A stretch of DNA of 64,000 nt from Gemmatimonadaceae bacterium (GCA_011525845.1 WYBP01000020.1:310001-374000); one strand, 5' to 3'; counted from the stretch's first letter, positions 8,237-15,999 are shown. Notes: generated from the sequence alone by a model not told the origin. Translations and numbers: made by a program.

Positions 8237-8629
8237 ATGCTCATCCTGACGCGTCGCGCCGGCGAGGCGATCCTGCTCTCCGGCGGGATCCGCGTGAGCG
8301 TGATCGCCACCGAGCGTGGGCAGGTGCGGCTCGGGATCGAGGCCCCGGCGGAGGTGAGCATCCTCCGCCAGGAGATCGTGGACGACGTCACGGCGGGCAC
8401 GGTGGCCGCCGTGGCCACCCGCGATGCGCTGGAGCGGCTCGGCCTGGGCCGGCCGGTGCCTCAGCCCGGCGGCCGCTCGCGCAAGCGCGCCGCGGACAGG
8501 GTCGGCGCCGACCAGAAGACGACGCCATCCCCGTCGCGCACCGCGGAGACCACGTCCCCGTCCACGCGGAAGGAGAAGGCGAGGTCCCCGGAGGCGCCCG
8601 CCGCGAGGTCGCAGGCCGAGAGGAGCTGA
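8237..8629 (+). CDS. csrA: Carbon storage / translation regulator CsrA with long C-terminal tail
   Basis: CsrA dimers bind GGA-containing mRNA leaders and in many flagellated bacteria repress flagellin translation. Residues 1 to about 58 match closely (MLILTRRAGEAILLSGGIRV, VRLGIEAPAEVSILRQEIV). The family usually ends near residue 60-75, but this frame continues to residue 130 with a basic, Ser/Pro/Arg-rich low-complexity tail. The part beyond 8461 is antisense to the 3' end of the convergent gene 8461-9012. The tail may be real or may reflect loss of an earlier stop. Confidence 0.85.
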   Translation: MLILTRRAGEAILLSGGIRVSVIATERGQVRLGIEAPAEVSILRQEIVDDVTAGTVAAVATRDALERLGLGRPVPQPGGRSRKRAADRVGADQKTTPSPSRTAETTSPSTRKEKARSPEAPAARSQAERS

Positions 8630-9012
8630 CGGCGCACCCGCCAGGGCTCGCCGAGGATGGGCGCCGCGTTGCCCGGCGCGACGAGGACGGCGCAGGAGCG
8701 CGTGGTGTGCCACGCCAGCAGCGCGGCCACCTCCTCCGCGATCGCCCGCGGGTCGATCGCCTCGGCGCCGCCCCGGTCCGGGAGCAGCGACCGCAGTTGC
8801 GCGTGCAGGGCGAACATCCGGTCCGTGGTGCGCCGGAGGTCGTCCGCCACCCGCGGCACCGCCTTGGTGCCGTCATGCTCGAGCGCGGCCGCTGCGCCGT
8901 CCAGCGCGGTCGCGAGGTTGGCGAGGTCGTGCAGGAGCCCGCGCATCACCTGCGAGAGCGTGCCCTCGTCGTCGGGGCCCGCCGATGGCGGCGCATGTTG
9001 GCTCGGTATCAC
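8461..9012 (-). CDS. Histidine-kinase-like phosphotransfer protein, truncated ATPase region
   Basis: GTG start at 9012 with GGAGGG about 7 bases upstream; 183 residues. Residues about 21-40 read LSQVMRGLLHDLANLATALD, an H-box-like stretch (HDLxNLxTAL) as in dimerisation/phosphotransfer domains of histidine kinases. A second helix and a short alpha/beta region follow. No N, G1 or G2 box with the usual Asn/Gly residues is visible, so it probably cannot bind ATP as a normal kinase and may act as a phosphotransferase (ChpT-like) or be degenerate. It converges on and overlaps csrA by 169 bases, and diverges from motA. Confidence 0.6.
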   Translation of the reverse strand: MIPSQHAPPSAGPDDEGTLSQVMRGLLHDLANLATALDGAAAALEHDGTKAVPRVADDLRRTTDRMFALHAQLRSLLPDRGGAEAIDPRAIAEEVAALLAWHTTRSCAVLVAPGNAAPILGEPWRVRRQLLSACDLAAGASGDLAFSFRVDGDVVSAVRDGDGVVFWSAPTLSAARLRERPPG

Positions 9013-9028
9013 GTGTTCGGCCCTCCGG

Positions 9029-9055
9029 TCACGTTCATCGTCCCGCCGCCGATAC
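9029..9055 (+). promoter_or_regulatory. FliA (sigma-28) type promoter for motA-motB
   Basis: TCACGTTC (9029-9036), an 11-base spacer, and GCCGATAC (9048-9055) match the sigma-28 pattern TAAAGTTT-N11-GCCGATAA at 5 of 8 and 7 of 8 positions with exact spacing. It lies 67 bases before the motA GTG. fliA is in the same window. Confidence 0.7.
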
Positions 9056-9122
9056 TGGGAGTGTCAGAGGTGCGACCGCCCGTCGGCCGCACCCGCCATT
9101 CCCGCCACCGCCCTGGAGCCCC

Positions 9123-9989
9123 GTGCAGCTCGGCATCGGACTCTTCATCGTCTTCGGCAGCATCCTCTACGGCTACACGATGCACCACGGCCAGATCGCC
9201 GTGCTGCTGCAGTGGGCGGAGTTCATCATCATCGGTGGTGCCGCCATCGGGGCGTTCGTGGTGGCCAACACCGGCCCGGTGATCAAGGGGAGCATCGCAC
9301 GGTTGCTCCAGCTTCTCAAGCCCAACGCGTACACGCCGAAGGTCTACGCCGAGCTGCTCACGATGCTCTACGAGATCATGCAGATCGCCGCGCGCGACGG
9401 TCTGGTGGGCCTCGATGCCCACATCGAGGACCCGGAGAAGAGCACGGTGTTCAAGAAGTACCCGTTCTTCCTGGCCAACCACCACGCGGTGGCCTTCTTC
9501 ACGGACACCCTCAAGTCCCTCTCGTCGGGCGCCATCGAGGACCACCACCTCGCGGACGTCCTCGACGCGGACCTCGAGAAGCACCAGCACGAGGAGAAGC
9601 TCGTCCCGGCCGCCATCAACAAGATGGGCGATGCGATGCCCGGCTTCGGGATCGTCGCCGCCGTGCTCGGCGTCGTCATCACCATGCAGTCCATCGGCGG
9701 GAGCGCCTCCGAGATCGGCGAGAAGGTCGCCGCCGCGCTCGTCGGGACCTTCCTGGGCATCCTCCTCGCCTATGGCGTGATCGGGCCGATGGCCAGCGCC
9801 GTGGAGTCCCGCATCGAGTCCGAGCACGCCTACCTGCTCTGCATCCGCGCCGCCCTGCTGGCGTTCGCCCGCGGCGACGCGCCGAAGCAGACCGCCGAGG
9901 CGGCGCGGCGCTCGCTCGAGCCGCACGTGCGCCCGAGCTTCAGCGCGCTCGAGGCGCTCATGAAGGGCGCGAAGTCACAGGCGGCCTAG
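9123..9989 (+). CDS. motA: Flagellar motor stator protein MotA
   Basis: GTG at 9123 (GGAG 6 bases upstream) gives 288 residues with four membrane segments. Diagnostic regions are LFIVFGSILYGYTMHHG in TM1, IIIGGAAIGAFVVAN in TM2, the cytoplasmic loop FKKYPFFLANHHAVAFFTDT, and GDAMPGFGIVAAVLGVVITM plus ALVGTFLGILLAYGVIGPMA in TM3-TM4. MotA forms the pentameric ring around MotB, drives rotation by contact with FliG, and conducts ions. motB follows after 10 bases, so the two form one transcription unit. Confidence 0.96.
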   Translation: MQLGIGLFIVFGSILYGYTMHHGQIAVLLQWAEFIIIGGAAIGAFVVANTGPVIKGSIARLLQLLKPNAYTPKVYAELLTMLYEIMQIAARDGLVGLDAHIEDPEKSTVFKKYPFFLANHHAVAFFTDTLKSLSSGAIEDHHLADVLDADLEKHQHEEKLVPAAINKMGDAMPGFGIVAAVLGVVITMQSIGGSASEIGEKVAAALVGTFLGILLAYGVIGPMASAVESRIESEHAYLLCIRAALLAFARGDAPKQTAEAARRSLEPHVRPSFSALEALMKGAKSQAA

Positions 9990-9999
9990 GGTCCCGACG

Positions 10000-10833
10000 A
10001 TGCCTCCCGCCGACAAGGGCCAGAAGAAGATCATCATCAAGAAGGTGAAGGGCGGTCATGGCCACGCGCACCACGGCGGCTCCTGGAAGGTGGCCTACGC
10101 GGACTTCGTGACGGCGATGATGGCGTTCTTCCTGGTGATGTGGATCGTCGGCATGGACGACAGCGCCAAGGAGTCGATCCAGGGCTATTTCGCCAACCCG
10201 GTGGGATTCAAGAAGGGCTATGGCTCCGGCCAGAGCCCCATCGCCAGCGGCCAGACGTTCGTCCTCCAGCGCCCCACCACCCCCCTCCCCTCGCGCGTGG
10301 CGGAGGAGGAGGCGATGCGGGCGGTCGAGGAGCGACTCCGCGAGGCGCTCCGCGGGTCGGAGTTCGATGGGCTCCGCGAGCACGTGGACGTGGAGGTGAC
10401 GCACGAGGGGCTCCGCGTGGAGTTCGGCGAGGGGCTCGCCGGTGACGCCACCTTCGCCTCGGGGTCCGCCAGGATGACCCCACCCATGCTGCGCGCCATC
10501 GCGATCCTGGGGGGCGAGATCGCGGCGCTCCCGCACGAGGTCATCATCGAGGGACACACGGACGGCGTGCCGCTCCAGCGCCCCGGCGGCTACTCCAACT
10601 GGGAGCTCTCCTCGGACCGTGCCAACGCGGCCAGGCGCGCCATCCAGCTGCAAGGCGTCGCGCCGGCACGCATCGCTTCGGTGCGCGGCCTCGCGGACCG
10701 CTACCCCAAGATCCGGGACTTCCCGCGGGACCCGCGCAACCGGCGCATCTCCATCATGCTCCCTTACCGGAACGGCATCTCGGTGAACGCCGCCGGAGCC
10801 GACCAGGCCGACGCCGAGCCCGACACGATGTGA
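10000..10833 (+). CDS. motB: Flagellar motor stator protein MotB
   Basis: The 277-residue protein has a short basic, His-rich N terminus, one membrane segment containing the ion-binding aspartate D35 (HHGGSWKVAYADFVTAMMAF), a plug/linker region, and a C-terminal OmpA-like peptidoglycan-binding domain (VIIEGHTDGVPL, LSSDRANAARR, RNRRISIML). It anchors the stator to the cell wall. The sequence around D35 resembles proton-type MotB. It is co-transcribed with motA. Confidence 0.95.
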   Translation: MPPADKGQKKIIIKKVKGGHGHAHHGGSWKVAYADFVTAMMAFFLVMWIVGMDDSAKESIQGYFANPVGFKKGYGSGQSPIASGQTFVLQRPTTPLPSRVAEEEAMRAVEERLREALRGSEFDGLREHVDVEVTHEGLRVEFGEGLAGDATFASGSARMTPPMLRAIAILGGEIAALPHEVIIEGHTDGVPLQRPGGYSNWELSSDRANAARRAIQLQGVAPARIASVRGLADRYPKIRDFPRDPRNRRISIMLPYRNGISVNAAGADQADAEPDTM

Positions 10834-10949
10834 CGGGCGTCGGTTGCGCCCGCCGCCGGATGGCAGTATTCCAATCAGGTTGCGGTCGTTCTGGGCCGCG
10901 CATCCCGCGTCACCCCTCCCGGTGACGCCCCCCCGAATCGACACACCGC

Positions 10950-11360
10950 GTGGACCCCGCCCCGAACGCCAACCCCGCGTCGCCCGTGCTGCTGCTGGTC
11001 GAGGACGAGCAGTCGCTCCTGCGCGCCTTCGCGCACGCATTCGAGCGGAGCGGGTACACGGTCCTCACCGCCATCGACGTCCCCAGCGCCATGCGGCACT
11101 GGGAGGCGAACCGGGACCGCATCTCGATGGTGGTCTCGGACGTCCAGATGCCGGGGCCGCTGATCGAGGAGCTGATCGCGGCGGTGGGCACGCGCGTCCC
11201 CCGGCCGCCCATCCTGCTCATGTCGGGCGAGCTCCGGGGCACCGAGCAGCGCATCAAGCAGCTCATGTCCTCGGTGGACGGGTTCCTGGCGAAGCCGCTG
11301 CGGATCGACGCGCTGCGCGCGGAGGTCGAGCGGCACATCGGCGCGCGCCCGCGCCCCTGA
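10950..11360 (+). CDS. Single-domain response regulator (CheY-like receiver)
   Basis: The GTG start gives 136 residues forming one receiver domain. The acidic pair D19/E20 follows the first strand (VLLLVEDEQSL), D64 is the phosphorylation site (VSDVQMPG), S92 fills the Thr/Ser position, and K115 is in FLAKPL. No output domain follows, so it acts by phosphorylation-dependent protein contact. Proximity to motAB suggests chemotaxis or another motility role, but the partner kinase is unknown. The first 11 residues are an Ala/Pro-rich extension, so the exact start is uncertain. Confidence 0.85.
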   Translation: MDPAPNANPASPVLLLVEDEQSLLRAFAHAFERSGYTVLTAIDVPSAMRHWEANRDRISMVVSDVQMPGPLIEELIAAVGTRVPRPPILLMSGELRGTEQRIKQLMSSVDGFLAKPLRIDALRAEVERHIGARPRP

Positions 11361-11386
11361 GGCGCCCGGGCGGATAGTTTCCGCCG

Positions 11387-12541
11387 ATGCGATCCGGACT
11401 CCCCTCGCTCGCCGCGCTCTTCCTGCGGCTCGGCACGACGGCGTTCGGCGGTCCCGCGGCGCACATCGCGATGATGGAGGACGAGGTCGTGCGCCGGCGC
11501 GGCTGGCTCACGCGCGAGGAGTTCCTCGACCTCGTCGGCGCGACGCACCTGATTCCGGGACCGAACTCCACCGAGCTCGCGATCCACATCGGCCACCGTC
11601 GCGCCGGCTGGCCCGGCCTCCTCGTGGCCGGCCTCAGCTTCATCCTGCCCGCGATGATGATCGTCTGGCTCGTGGCCTGGGGCTACGTGCGGTACGGGCA
11701 GCTCCCGGCCGTCGGCGGGGTCCTCGCGGGGGTGAAGCCGGTGGTGGTCGCCATCATCGCGCACGCCCTCTGGACGCTGGGGCGCACGGCGCTCAAGTCG
11801 GCGCTCACCAGCGCGATCGGCGTCGCGGCCTTCCTCGCGGTGCTCCTCGGCACGCACGAGCTCGTGGCGCTCGCCCTCGCCGGGATGATCGGGGCCCTGG
11901 ACGTGCGGCTCACGGCGGGCGGACTTCCTCCCCTCCCGGTCCTGGTCGCCGCACCCCTGCCGCAGGGCGATGCAGTCGCCGGTGTCGGGACCGCCGTCGG
12001 AGCCGCGCTGGCCGCCACCTTGCCGGCGCTCTTCCTGGTCTTCCTGAAGGCCGGGAGCTTCCTCTTCGGCAGCGGCTACGTCCTCGTCGCCTTCCTGCAC
12101 TCGGATCTCGTGGTCCGGCTGGGATGGCTCACCGAGCCGCAACTGCTCGATGCGATCGCGGTGGGACAGTTCACGCCGGGCCCCGTCTTCACGACGGCGA
12201 CCTTCATCGGGTACCTGCTGGCCGGCCACGCGGGCGCGCTCTGGGCGACCCTCGGGATCTTCCTCCCGGCCTTCGTGTTCGTCGCGCTGAGCGCTCCGCT
12301 CCTGCCGCGGCTCCGGACGAGCGACATCCTCGGAGGCGCACTCGACGGGGTGAACGTGGCGTCGCTCGCGCTGATGGCCGCCGTCTGCCTCCCGCTGGCA
12401 TCCGACGCGGTGGGCGGCACGCTCGGCGTCCTCCCCGCGGCCGCGCTCGGCATCGCCGCCCTGGCACTGCTGGCGCGCTGGCGCGTGAACGCGGCGTGGC
12501 TGATCCTCGGCGGCGCGCTGGTCGGGTGGGTCGCGGGTTGA
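11387..12541 (+). CDS. chrA: Chromate transporter, two-domain ChrA type
   Basis: This 384-residue inner-membrane protein contains two homologous halves. The first has FLRLGTTAFGGPAAHIAMM, RGWLTREEFLDLV and ATHLIPGPNSTELAIHIG; the second has FLKAGSFLFGSGYVLVAFL, LGWLTEPQLLDAIAVGQFTPGPV and FIGYLLAG. This is the CHR family, which exports chromate or related oxyanions. TAGTTT lies exactly 6 bases before the ATG, suggesting a leaderless transcript. Substrate specificity cannot be read from sequence. Its stop codon overlaps the -35 box of the next transcription unit. Confidence 0.9.
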   Translation: MRSGLPSLAALFLRLGTTAFGGPAAHIAMMEDEVVRRRGWLTREEFLDLVGATHLIPGPNSTELAIHIGHRRAGWPGLLVAGLSFILPAMMIVWLVAWGYVRYGQLPAVGGVLAGVKPVVVAIIAHALWTLGRTALKSALTSAIGVAAFLAVLLGTHELVALALAGMIGALDVRLTAGGLPPLPVLVAAPLPQGDAVAGVGTAVGAALAATLPALFLVFLKAGSFLFGSGYVLVAFLHSDLVVRLGWLTEPQLLDAIAVGQFTPGPVFTTATFIGYLLAGHAGALWATLGIFLPAFVFVALSAPLLPRLRTSDILGGALDGVNVASLALMAAVCLPLASDAVGGTLGVLPAAALGIAALALLARWRVNAAWLILGGALVGWVAG

Positions 12542-12567
12542 CGGGCGCGAGGGCGGTCCCCTACATT
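12538..12567 (+). promoter_or_regulatory. Sigma-70 type promoter for the phhA leader
   Basis: TTGACG (12538-12543), an 18-base spacer and TACATT (12562-12567) form a good vegetative promoter. The expected transcription start, about 7 bases after the -10 box, coincides with the ATG of the 30-codon leader ORF at 12574. The -35 box overlaps the chrA stop codon. Confidence 0.7.
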
Positions 12568-12573
12568 GCGGCC

Positions 12574-12666
12574 ATGCCCCGCACCGCCGCCGGCCTGACC
12601 ACCGCCTACGCGAGCTATTACGCGCCCCCTGACACGGGACGTGGACCGAGGCGTGTGCGCGCGTAG
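12574..12666 (+). CDS. 30-residue tyrosine-codon leader peptide upstream of phhA
   Basis: The short frame ATG 12574 to TAG 12664-12666 encodes 30 residues with three Tyr codons in five positions (TAC at 12607, TAT at 12616, TAC at 12619; peptide segment AYASYYAPP) and no Phe codon. It begins at the predicted transcript start, is followed by alternative hairpins, and precedes a gene whose enzyme makes tyrosine. By analogy with amino-acid leader peptides, ribosome stalling at the Tyr codons would report the supply of charged tRNA-Tyr. Function is inferred from layout. Confidence 0.65.
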   Translation: MPRTAAGLTTAYASYYAPPDTGRGPRRVRA

Positions 12667-12719
12667 AGAGCGACCTCCGAGTTCCCGCGGCCCGTGGATC
12701 CCCACGGGCCGCTTTTTTT
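12619..12719 (+). terminator. Attenuator: mutually exclusive hairpins ending in a Rho-independent terminator
   Basis: The terminator has an 11-bp perfect stem (GCGGCCCGTGG 12687-12697 with 12702-12712), a 4-base loop and seven T residues (12713-12719), and sits 25 bases before phhA. Upstream, TACGCGC (12619-12625, starting at the last Tyr codon) pairs perfectly with GCGCGTA (12659-12665), enclosing ACACG/CGTGT (12632-12636 / 12652-12656). CACGGG (12633-12638), part of that hairpin, can instead pair with CCCGTG (12691-12696) of the terminator stem. A ribosome stalled on the Tyr codons would mask the first arm, free CACGGG and prevent termination. Confidence 0.65.
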
Positions 12720-12744
12720 CGTCCCCTCGTCCCAGGAGTGACCG

Positions 12745-13509
12745 ATGTCCGCCCCCGCACGCCCCGCCCCGAGCCCCCGTACGCCAAGCGACGACCTGCC
12801 GGAGTTCCTCGCGCAGGACCACGCGCGCTACACCGCCGAGGACCATGAGGTCTGGCGCCTGCTCGCCGCGCGCCGGACCGAGGCGCTCGAGCGCACCGCG
12901 AGCCGCGTCTTCCTCGATGGGATGTCGGGGATCGGCCTCTCGAGCGACCGCGTCCCGGACCTCGAAGACGTGAACCGCCGGCTCGCCGCGCGCACCGGGT
13001 GGAGCGCCGTCGGGGTCGGCGGCTTCATCCCCGCCCCGCAGTTCTTCCGCTGCCTCGCGGCGCGGCGATTCCCCACGACGCTCACCGTGCGCCCGCGCGC
13101 GCAGCTCGACTACCTCCCGGAACCCGACATCTTCCACGACGTGTTCGGGCACGTGCCGCTCCACGCGGACCCCACCTTCGCGGCGTTCCTGCAGCGCTTC
13201 GGCGCGCTCGCCGCCGCGGCGCGCACCGCGCCCGAGGTGGAGCGGATGGCGCGGCTCTTCTGGTTCACCGTGGAGTTCGGGTTGGTCCGCGAGCGCGGCG
13301 AGGTGCGCATCTACGGCAGCGGGCTGATCTCCTCGGCGGGGGACGCCGAGAACGCCCTCGGCCCCGCCTGCGACCGGCGGCCCTTCTCGCTCGAAGCCGT
13401 GGTCGCGCAGCCCTTCGTGATCGACCGGCTGCAGGAGACGCTCTTCGTGGTGGACTCGTTCGACCAGCTCTTCGAGGCCGTGGACCGGCTCGCCCTCGGA
13501 GCGACGTGA
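12745..13509 (+). CDS. phhA: Phenylalanine-4-hydroxylase
   Basis: The 254-residue enzyme is a bacterial aromatic amino acid hydroxylase that converts phenylalanine to tyrosine with iron, oxygen and a pterin. The iron ligands are visible as H131 and H136 (DIFHDVFGHVPL) and E177 (FWFTVEFGL). GGFIPAPQFFRCLAAR, LDYLPEPD and YGSGLISSAGD are also family hallmarks. No N-terminal ACT regulatory domain is present, as usual in bacteria. AGGAG lies 6 bases before the ATG. Control by the preceding Tyr-codon attenuator is inferred. Confidence 0.95.
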   Translation: MSAPARPAPSPRTPSDDLPEFLAQDHARYTAEDHEVWRLLAARRTEALERTASRVFLDGMSGIGLSSDRVPDLEDVNRRLAARTGWSAVGVGGFIPAPQFFRCLAARRFPTTLTVRPRAQLDYLPEPDIFHDVFGHVPLHADPTFAAFLQRFGALAAAARTAPEVERMARLFWFTVEFGLVRERGEVRIYGSGLISSAGDAENALGPACDRRPFSLEAVVAQPFVIDRLQETLFVVDSFDQLFEAVDRLALGAT

Positions 13510-13515
13510 GCGTCG

Positions 13516-13845
13516 CTAGCGCACCGCGTGCGGGCCGCTGACGTCGCGTGCGACGCGGATCACGCGCCCCGTCATCTGGCCCGAGGTCTGCGCGGCGAAC
13601 TCGGCCATGTGCGGGGCCGCGAGGTGCGCGGCGAGCGCGGCCTCGTTCGTCCACTTCTCGATCACGAGGAGCACGTCCGGGCGCGGCGGCGTCTGCGCCG
13701 CCAGCGCCGTGGGGACCTCGAGGGCGCCTCCGTACTCGAGGCAACCCTCCTCGGCCCGGACCAGGGGCTCGAGGCGGCGGAACGCTGAGAGGAACGCGTC
13801 GCGCGCACCCGCCGCGATGGTCAGTTCAGCGATCACGTGGATCAT
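13516..13845 (-). CDS. Antibiotic biosynthesis monooxygenase (ABM) domain protein, putative quinol monooxygenase
   Basis: This 109-residue single-domain protein begins MIHVIAELTIAAGARDAFL and contains EEGCLEYG and a central VLLVIEKWTNEAALAAHLAAPHM, the pattern of ferredoxin-fold ABM/YgiN proteins that work as cofactor-free monooxygenases or heme-related enzymes. It is convergent with phhA (6 bases between stops) and has no operon partner. The substrate is unknown. Confidence 0.85.
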   Translation of the reverse strand: MIHVIAELTIAAGARDAFLSAFRRLEPLVRAEEGCLEYGGALEVPTALAAQTPPRPDVLLVIEKWTNEAALAAHLAAPHMAEFAAQTSGQMTGRVIRVARDVSGPHAVR

Positions 13846-14044
13846 CGGGGACGCCAGGCTGTGGGGACGGGGCCGATCAGGACCCTATATCCAACCGCCG
13901 ATCCCGGCGGCCGTCAATGGAGCGCGTGGCGGCGACCCCGCCGCCCACCGGCGGCGGGCTATTATTAGGAGGGCCGCGAGTGCCCGCTGCCGGCGCCCGT
14001 CGTTCGTCGTCCGTCCTCCCCCGCCCACCGATCCCGGAGCTCCC

Positions 14045-15730
14045 TTGCGCTCTCGTCCCCTCATCGCCCCTCTCCTCGGCCCGATGGCCGTCGCGGGAAT
14101 CCTCCTCGCGTCCCTCTCGGTGGCGCCGAAGGTTCGGGCGCAGGCGACGGCCACGGCGCAACCTGCCGCGGACAGCGCGGCCGTCGCGCCGTCCAGCGCC
14201 GTGGTGTTCTCGGGGGACACGCTCTTCATCCTCTACGGCCGCCTCGGCCCCTTCACGGCCGAGGCGCGGGCGCGCGCGGTCGAGGGGAGGCTCTCGCGGG
14301 TCGCCCCGCTGGTGGCTGACGGGGATTCCGTGCTCGTCACGGACCGGGAGTCGCTGAGCGAGTTGAGCGTCGGCGACGAGGTCGTGATGTCGGTGCTCGA
14401 CGCGGACGCGGTGCCGACGGGGATCGCGCGCGCCGACCTCGCGCGCCGGTACGCGACCCTGATGCAGGAGCGCCTGATCGCCTCGGCGAAGAGCAAGTCC
14501 GTCAAGGCGCTGCTGATCGACACCGGCCTCGCGATCCTCGCGACCGGCGTGCTGGTGCTCGTGCTCTGGTTCTTCACGCTCGTCTTCCCGAGGCTCTACG
14601 CGCGCGTCGACGCCATCAGCGCCGACCGCCTGCCGTCGCTCCGGATCCAGAACCTCGAGCTCCTCTCAGCCGCGCGCATCCATGCCACGCTCCAGTGGCT
14701 GGCGCGCGTGTCGCGCGTGATCGCGACGGTCCTCGTCTTCTACATCTACATCCCGCTCGTCCTCTCGTTCTTCCCGTGGACCACGCCCCTCTCGCGGCGG
14801 ATCGTGGGGCTCGCACTCCGTCCCTTCGCCAACGCCTGGGACAGCTTCATCGCCTACGCGCCGAACCTGTTCTACCTCGCGGCCGGCGTGGTCATCATCC
14901 GCTACCTGCTCAAGCTGATCTTCCTGGTCGCGGAGGCGGTGAGGAGCGGGGCCATCAGCCTGCCCGGGTTCTATCCGGAGTGGGTCGACCCGACGTACAA
15001 GATCGTCCGCGTGCTCGTCTTCGCGTTCGGCGCGATCATGCTCTACCCGTACCTCCCGGGCTCCGACTCCGACGCCTTCAAGGGCGTCTCCCTCTTCTTC
15101 GGCGTCCTCTTCTCCCTCGGGTCGTCCGGCGCCGTCGGGAACATGATGGCCGGCATCATCCTGACCTACACGCGCGCCTTCCAGCTCGGCGACCGCGTGA
15201 AGATCGGCGACACCACCGGGGACGTGATCGAGAAGACCCTCCTCGTCACGCGCGTGCGCACCATCAAGAACGTCTCGATCACCATCCCCAACGGGAGCGT
15301 GCTCGGCGGCCAGATCGTGAACTACACGTCGATGGCGAAGGAGCGGGGCCTGATCCTCCACACCGGCGTCACGATCGGCTACGACGCGCCCTGGAAGCAG
15401 GTGCACGCGCTGCTCCTCGAGGCGGCGGACCGCACCGAGCACATCCTCAAGGAGCCGAAGCCCTTCGTGCTCCAGACGAGCCTCGACGACTTCTACGTCG
15501 CCTACCAGATCAACGCCTACACCGACCGCGCCGACATGCAGGCGGGGATCTATTCCCTGCTCCACCAGAACATCCAGGACTGCTTCAACGAGGGTGGCGT
15601 GGAGATCCTCTCGCCGCACTACCGGGCGGCGCGGGACGGGAACATGGTCACCATCCCGGCGAGCTACCTGCCGGCGGACTACCAGGCACCGTCGTTCCGG
15701 ATCGAGAACACGGGCAAGCCCTCGGCCTGA
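14045..15730 (+). CDS. MscS-family mechanosensitive ion channel with periplasmic N-terminal domain
   Basis: TTG 14045 is preferred because GGAG lies 5 bases upstream and the frame then starts directly with a signal peptide (RSRPLIAPLL to KVRAQA); ATG 14084 is the alternative. The 561-residue protein has a soluble N-terminal domain (residues about 35-150), several membrane segments (about 160-360), and the MscS core with the pore helix (FSLGSSGAVGNMMAGIILTYTR), the beta domain (RVKIGDTTGDVIEKTLLVTRVR, IPNGSVLGGQIVNYT) and the C-terminal alpha/beta domain. It releases osmolytes under membrane tension. TATTAT at 13970-13975 may be its -10 box. A strong terminator follows. Confidence 0.9.
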   Translation: MRSRPLIAPLLGPMAVAGILLASLSVAPKVRAQATATAQPAADSAAVAPSSAVVFSGDTLFILYGRLGPFTAEARARAVEGRLSRVAPLVADGDSVLVTDRESLSELSVGDEVVMSVLDADAVPTGIARADLARRYATLMQERLIASAKSKSVKALLIDTGLAILATGVLVLVLWFFTLVFPRLYARVDAISADRLPSLRIQNLELLSAARIHATLQWLARVSRVIATVLVFYIYIPLVLSFFPWTTPLSRRIVGLALRPFANAWDSFIAYAPNLFYLAAGVVIIRYLLKLIFLVAEAVRSGAISLPGFYPEWVDPTYKIVRVLVFAFGAIMLYPYLPGSDSDAFKGVSLFFGVLFSLGSSGAVGNMMAGIILTYTRAFQLGDRVKIGDTTGDVIEKTLLVTRVRTIKNVSITIPNGSVLGGQIVNYTSMAKERGLILHTGVTIGYDAPWKQVHALLLEAADRTEHILKEPKPFVLQTSLDDFYVAYQINAYTDRADMQAGIYSLLHQNIQDCFNEGGVEILSPHYRAARDGNMVTIPASYLPADYQAPSFRIENTGKPSA

Positions 15731-15758
15731 TCGCGTCGCACGGACCCCGGGACGCACC

Positions 15759-15790
15759 AAGGGCCCCCCGCCACACGGCGGGGGGCCCTT
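15759..15790 (+). terminator. Strong terminator hairpin after the MscS gene
   Basis: A 14-bp perfect stem (AAGGGCCCCCCGCC 15759-15772 with 15777-15790) and 4-base loop ACAC. Only two T residues close the stem, so it could work for either strand between the MscS gene and the minus-strand tRNA-Gly. Confidence 0.75.
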
Positions 15791-15814
15791 CGTCTGTGCG
15801 CGACCAAGGTGGAG

Positions 15815-15887
<73 letters not shown>

Positions 15888-15895
15888 GTGCCCGG

Positions 15896-15924
15896 AGTAT
15901 ACCCGGGCCCGCGGCGGCGAACAA
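15896..15924 (-). promoter_or_regulatory. Promoter of tRNA-Gly
   Basis: On the minus strand TTGTTC (15919-15924), a 17-base spacer and TATACT (15896-15901) lie 8 bases before the mature tRNA 5' end. The spacing is ideal for a vegetative sigma factor. Confidence 0.7.
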
Positions 15925-15948
15925 GCGAGGCACCGTCCCCGGGGGGTA

Positions 15949-15996
15949 TTGACAGCCCGGAATGACAGTCCTAGTGTATGGTCACACCAATACACT
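15949..15996 (+). promoter_or_regulatory. Promoter and overlapping YtrA-type operator of the GntR operon
   Basis: TTGACA (15949-15954), a 17-base spacer and TAGTGT (15972-15977) form a strong promoter. An inverted repeat AGTGTA (15973-15978) / TACACT (15991-15996) with 12 bases between the arms covers the -10 box and the expected start site. Its place directly before a YtrA-family repressor gene argues for autoregulation. Confidence 0.75.
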
Positions 15997-15999
15997 GAG

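Noticed and set aside
10911-10926. GTCACC/GGTGAC hairpin before the response regulator
   Set aside because: Short stem without T tract or known motif; too common by chance in this GC-rich DNA to call a regulatory element.
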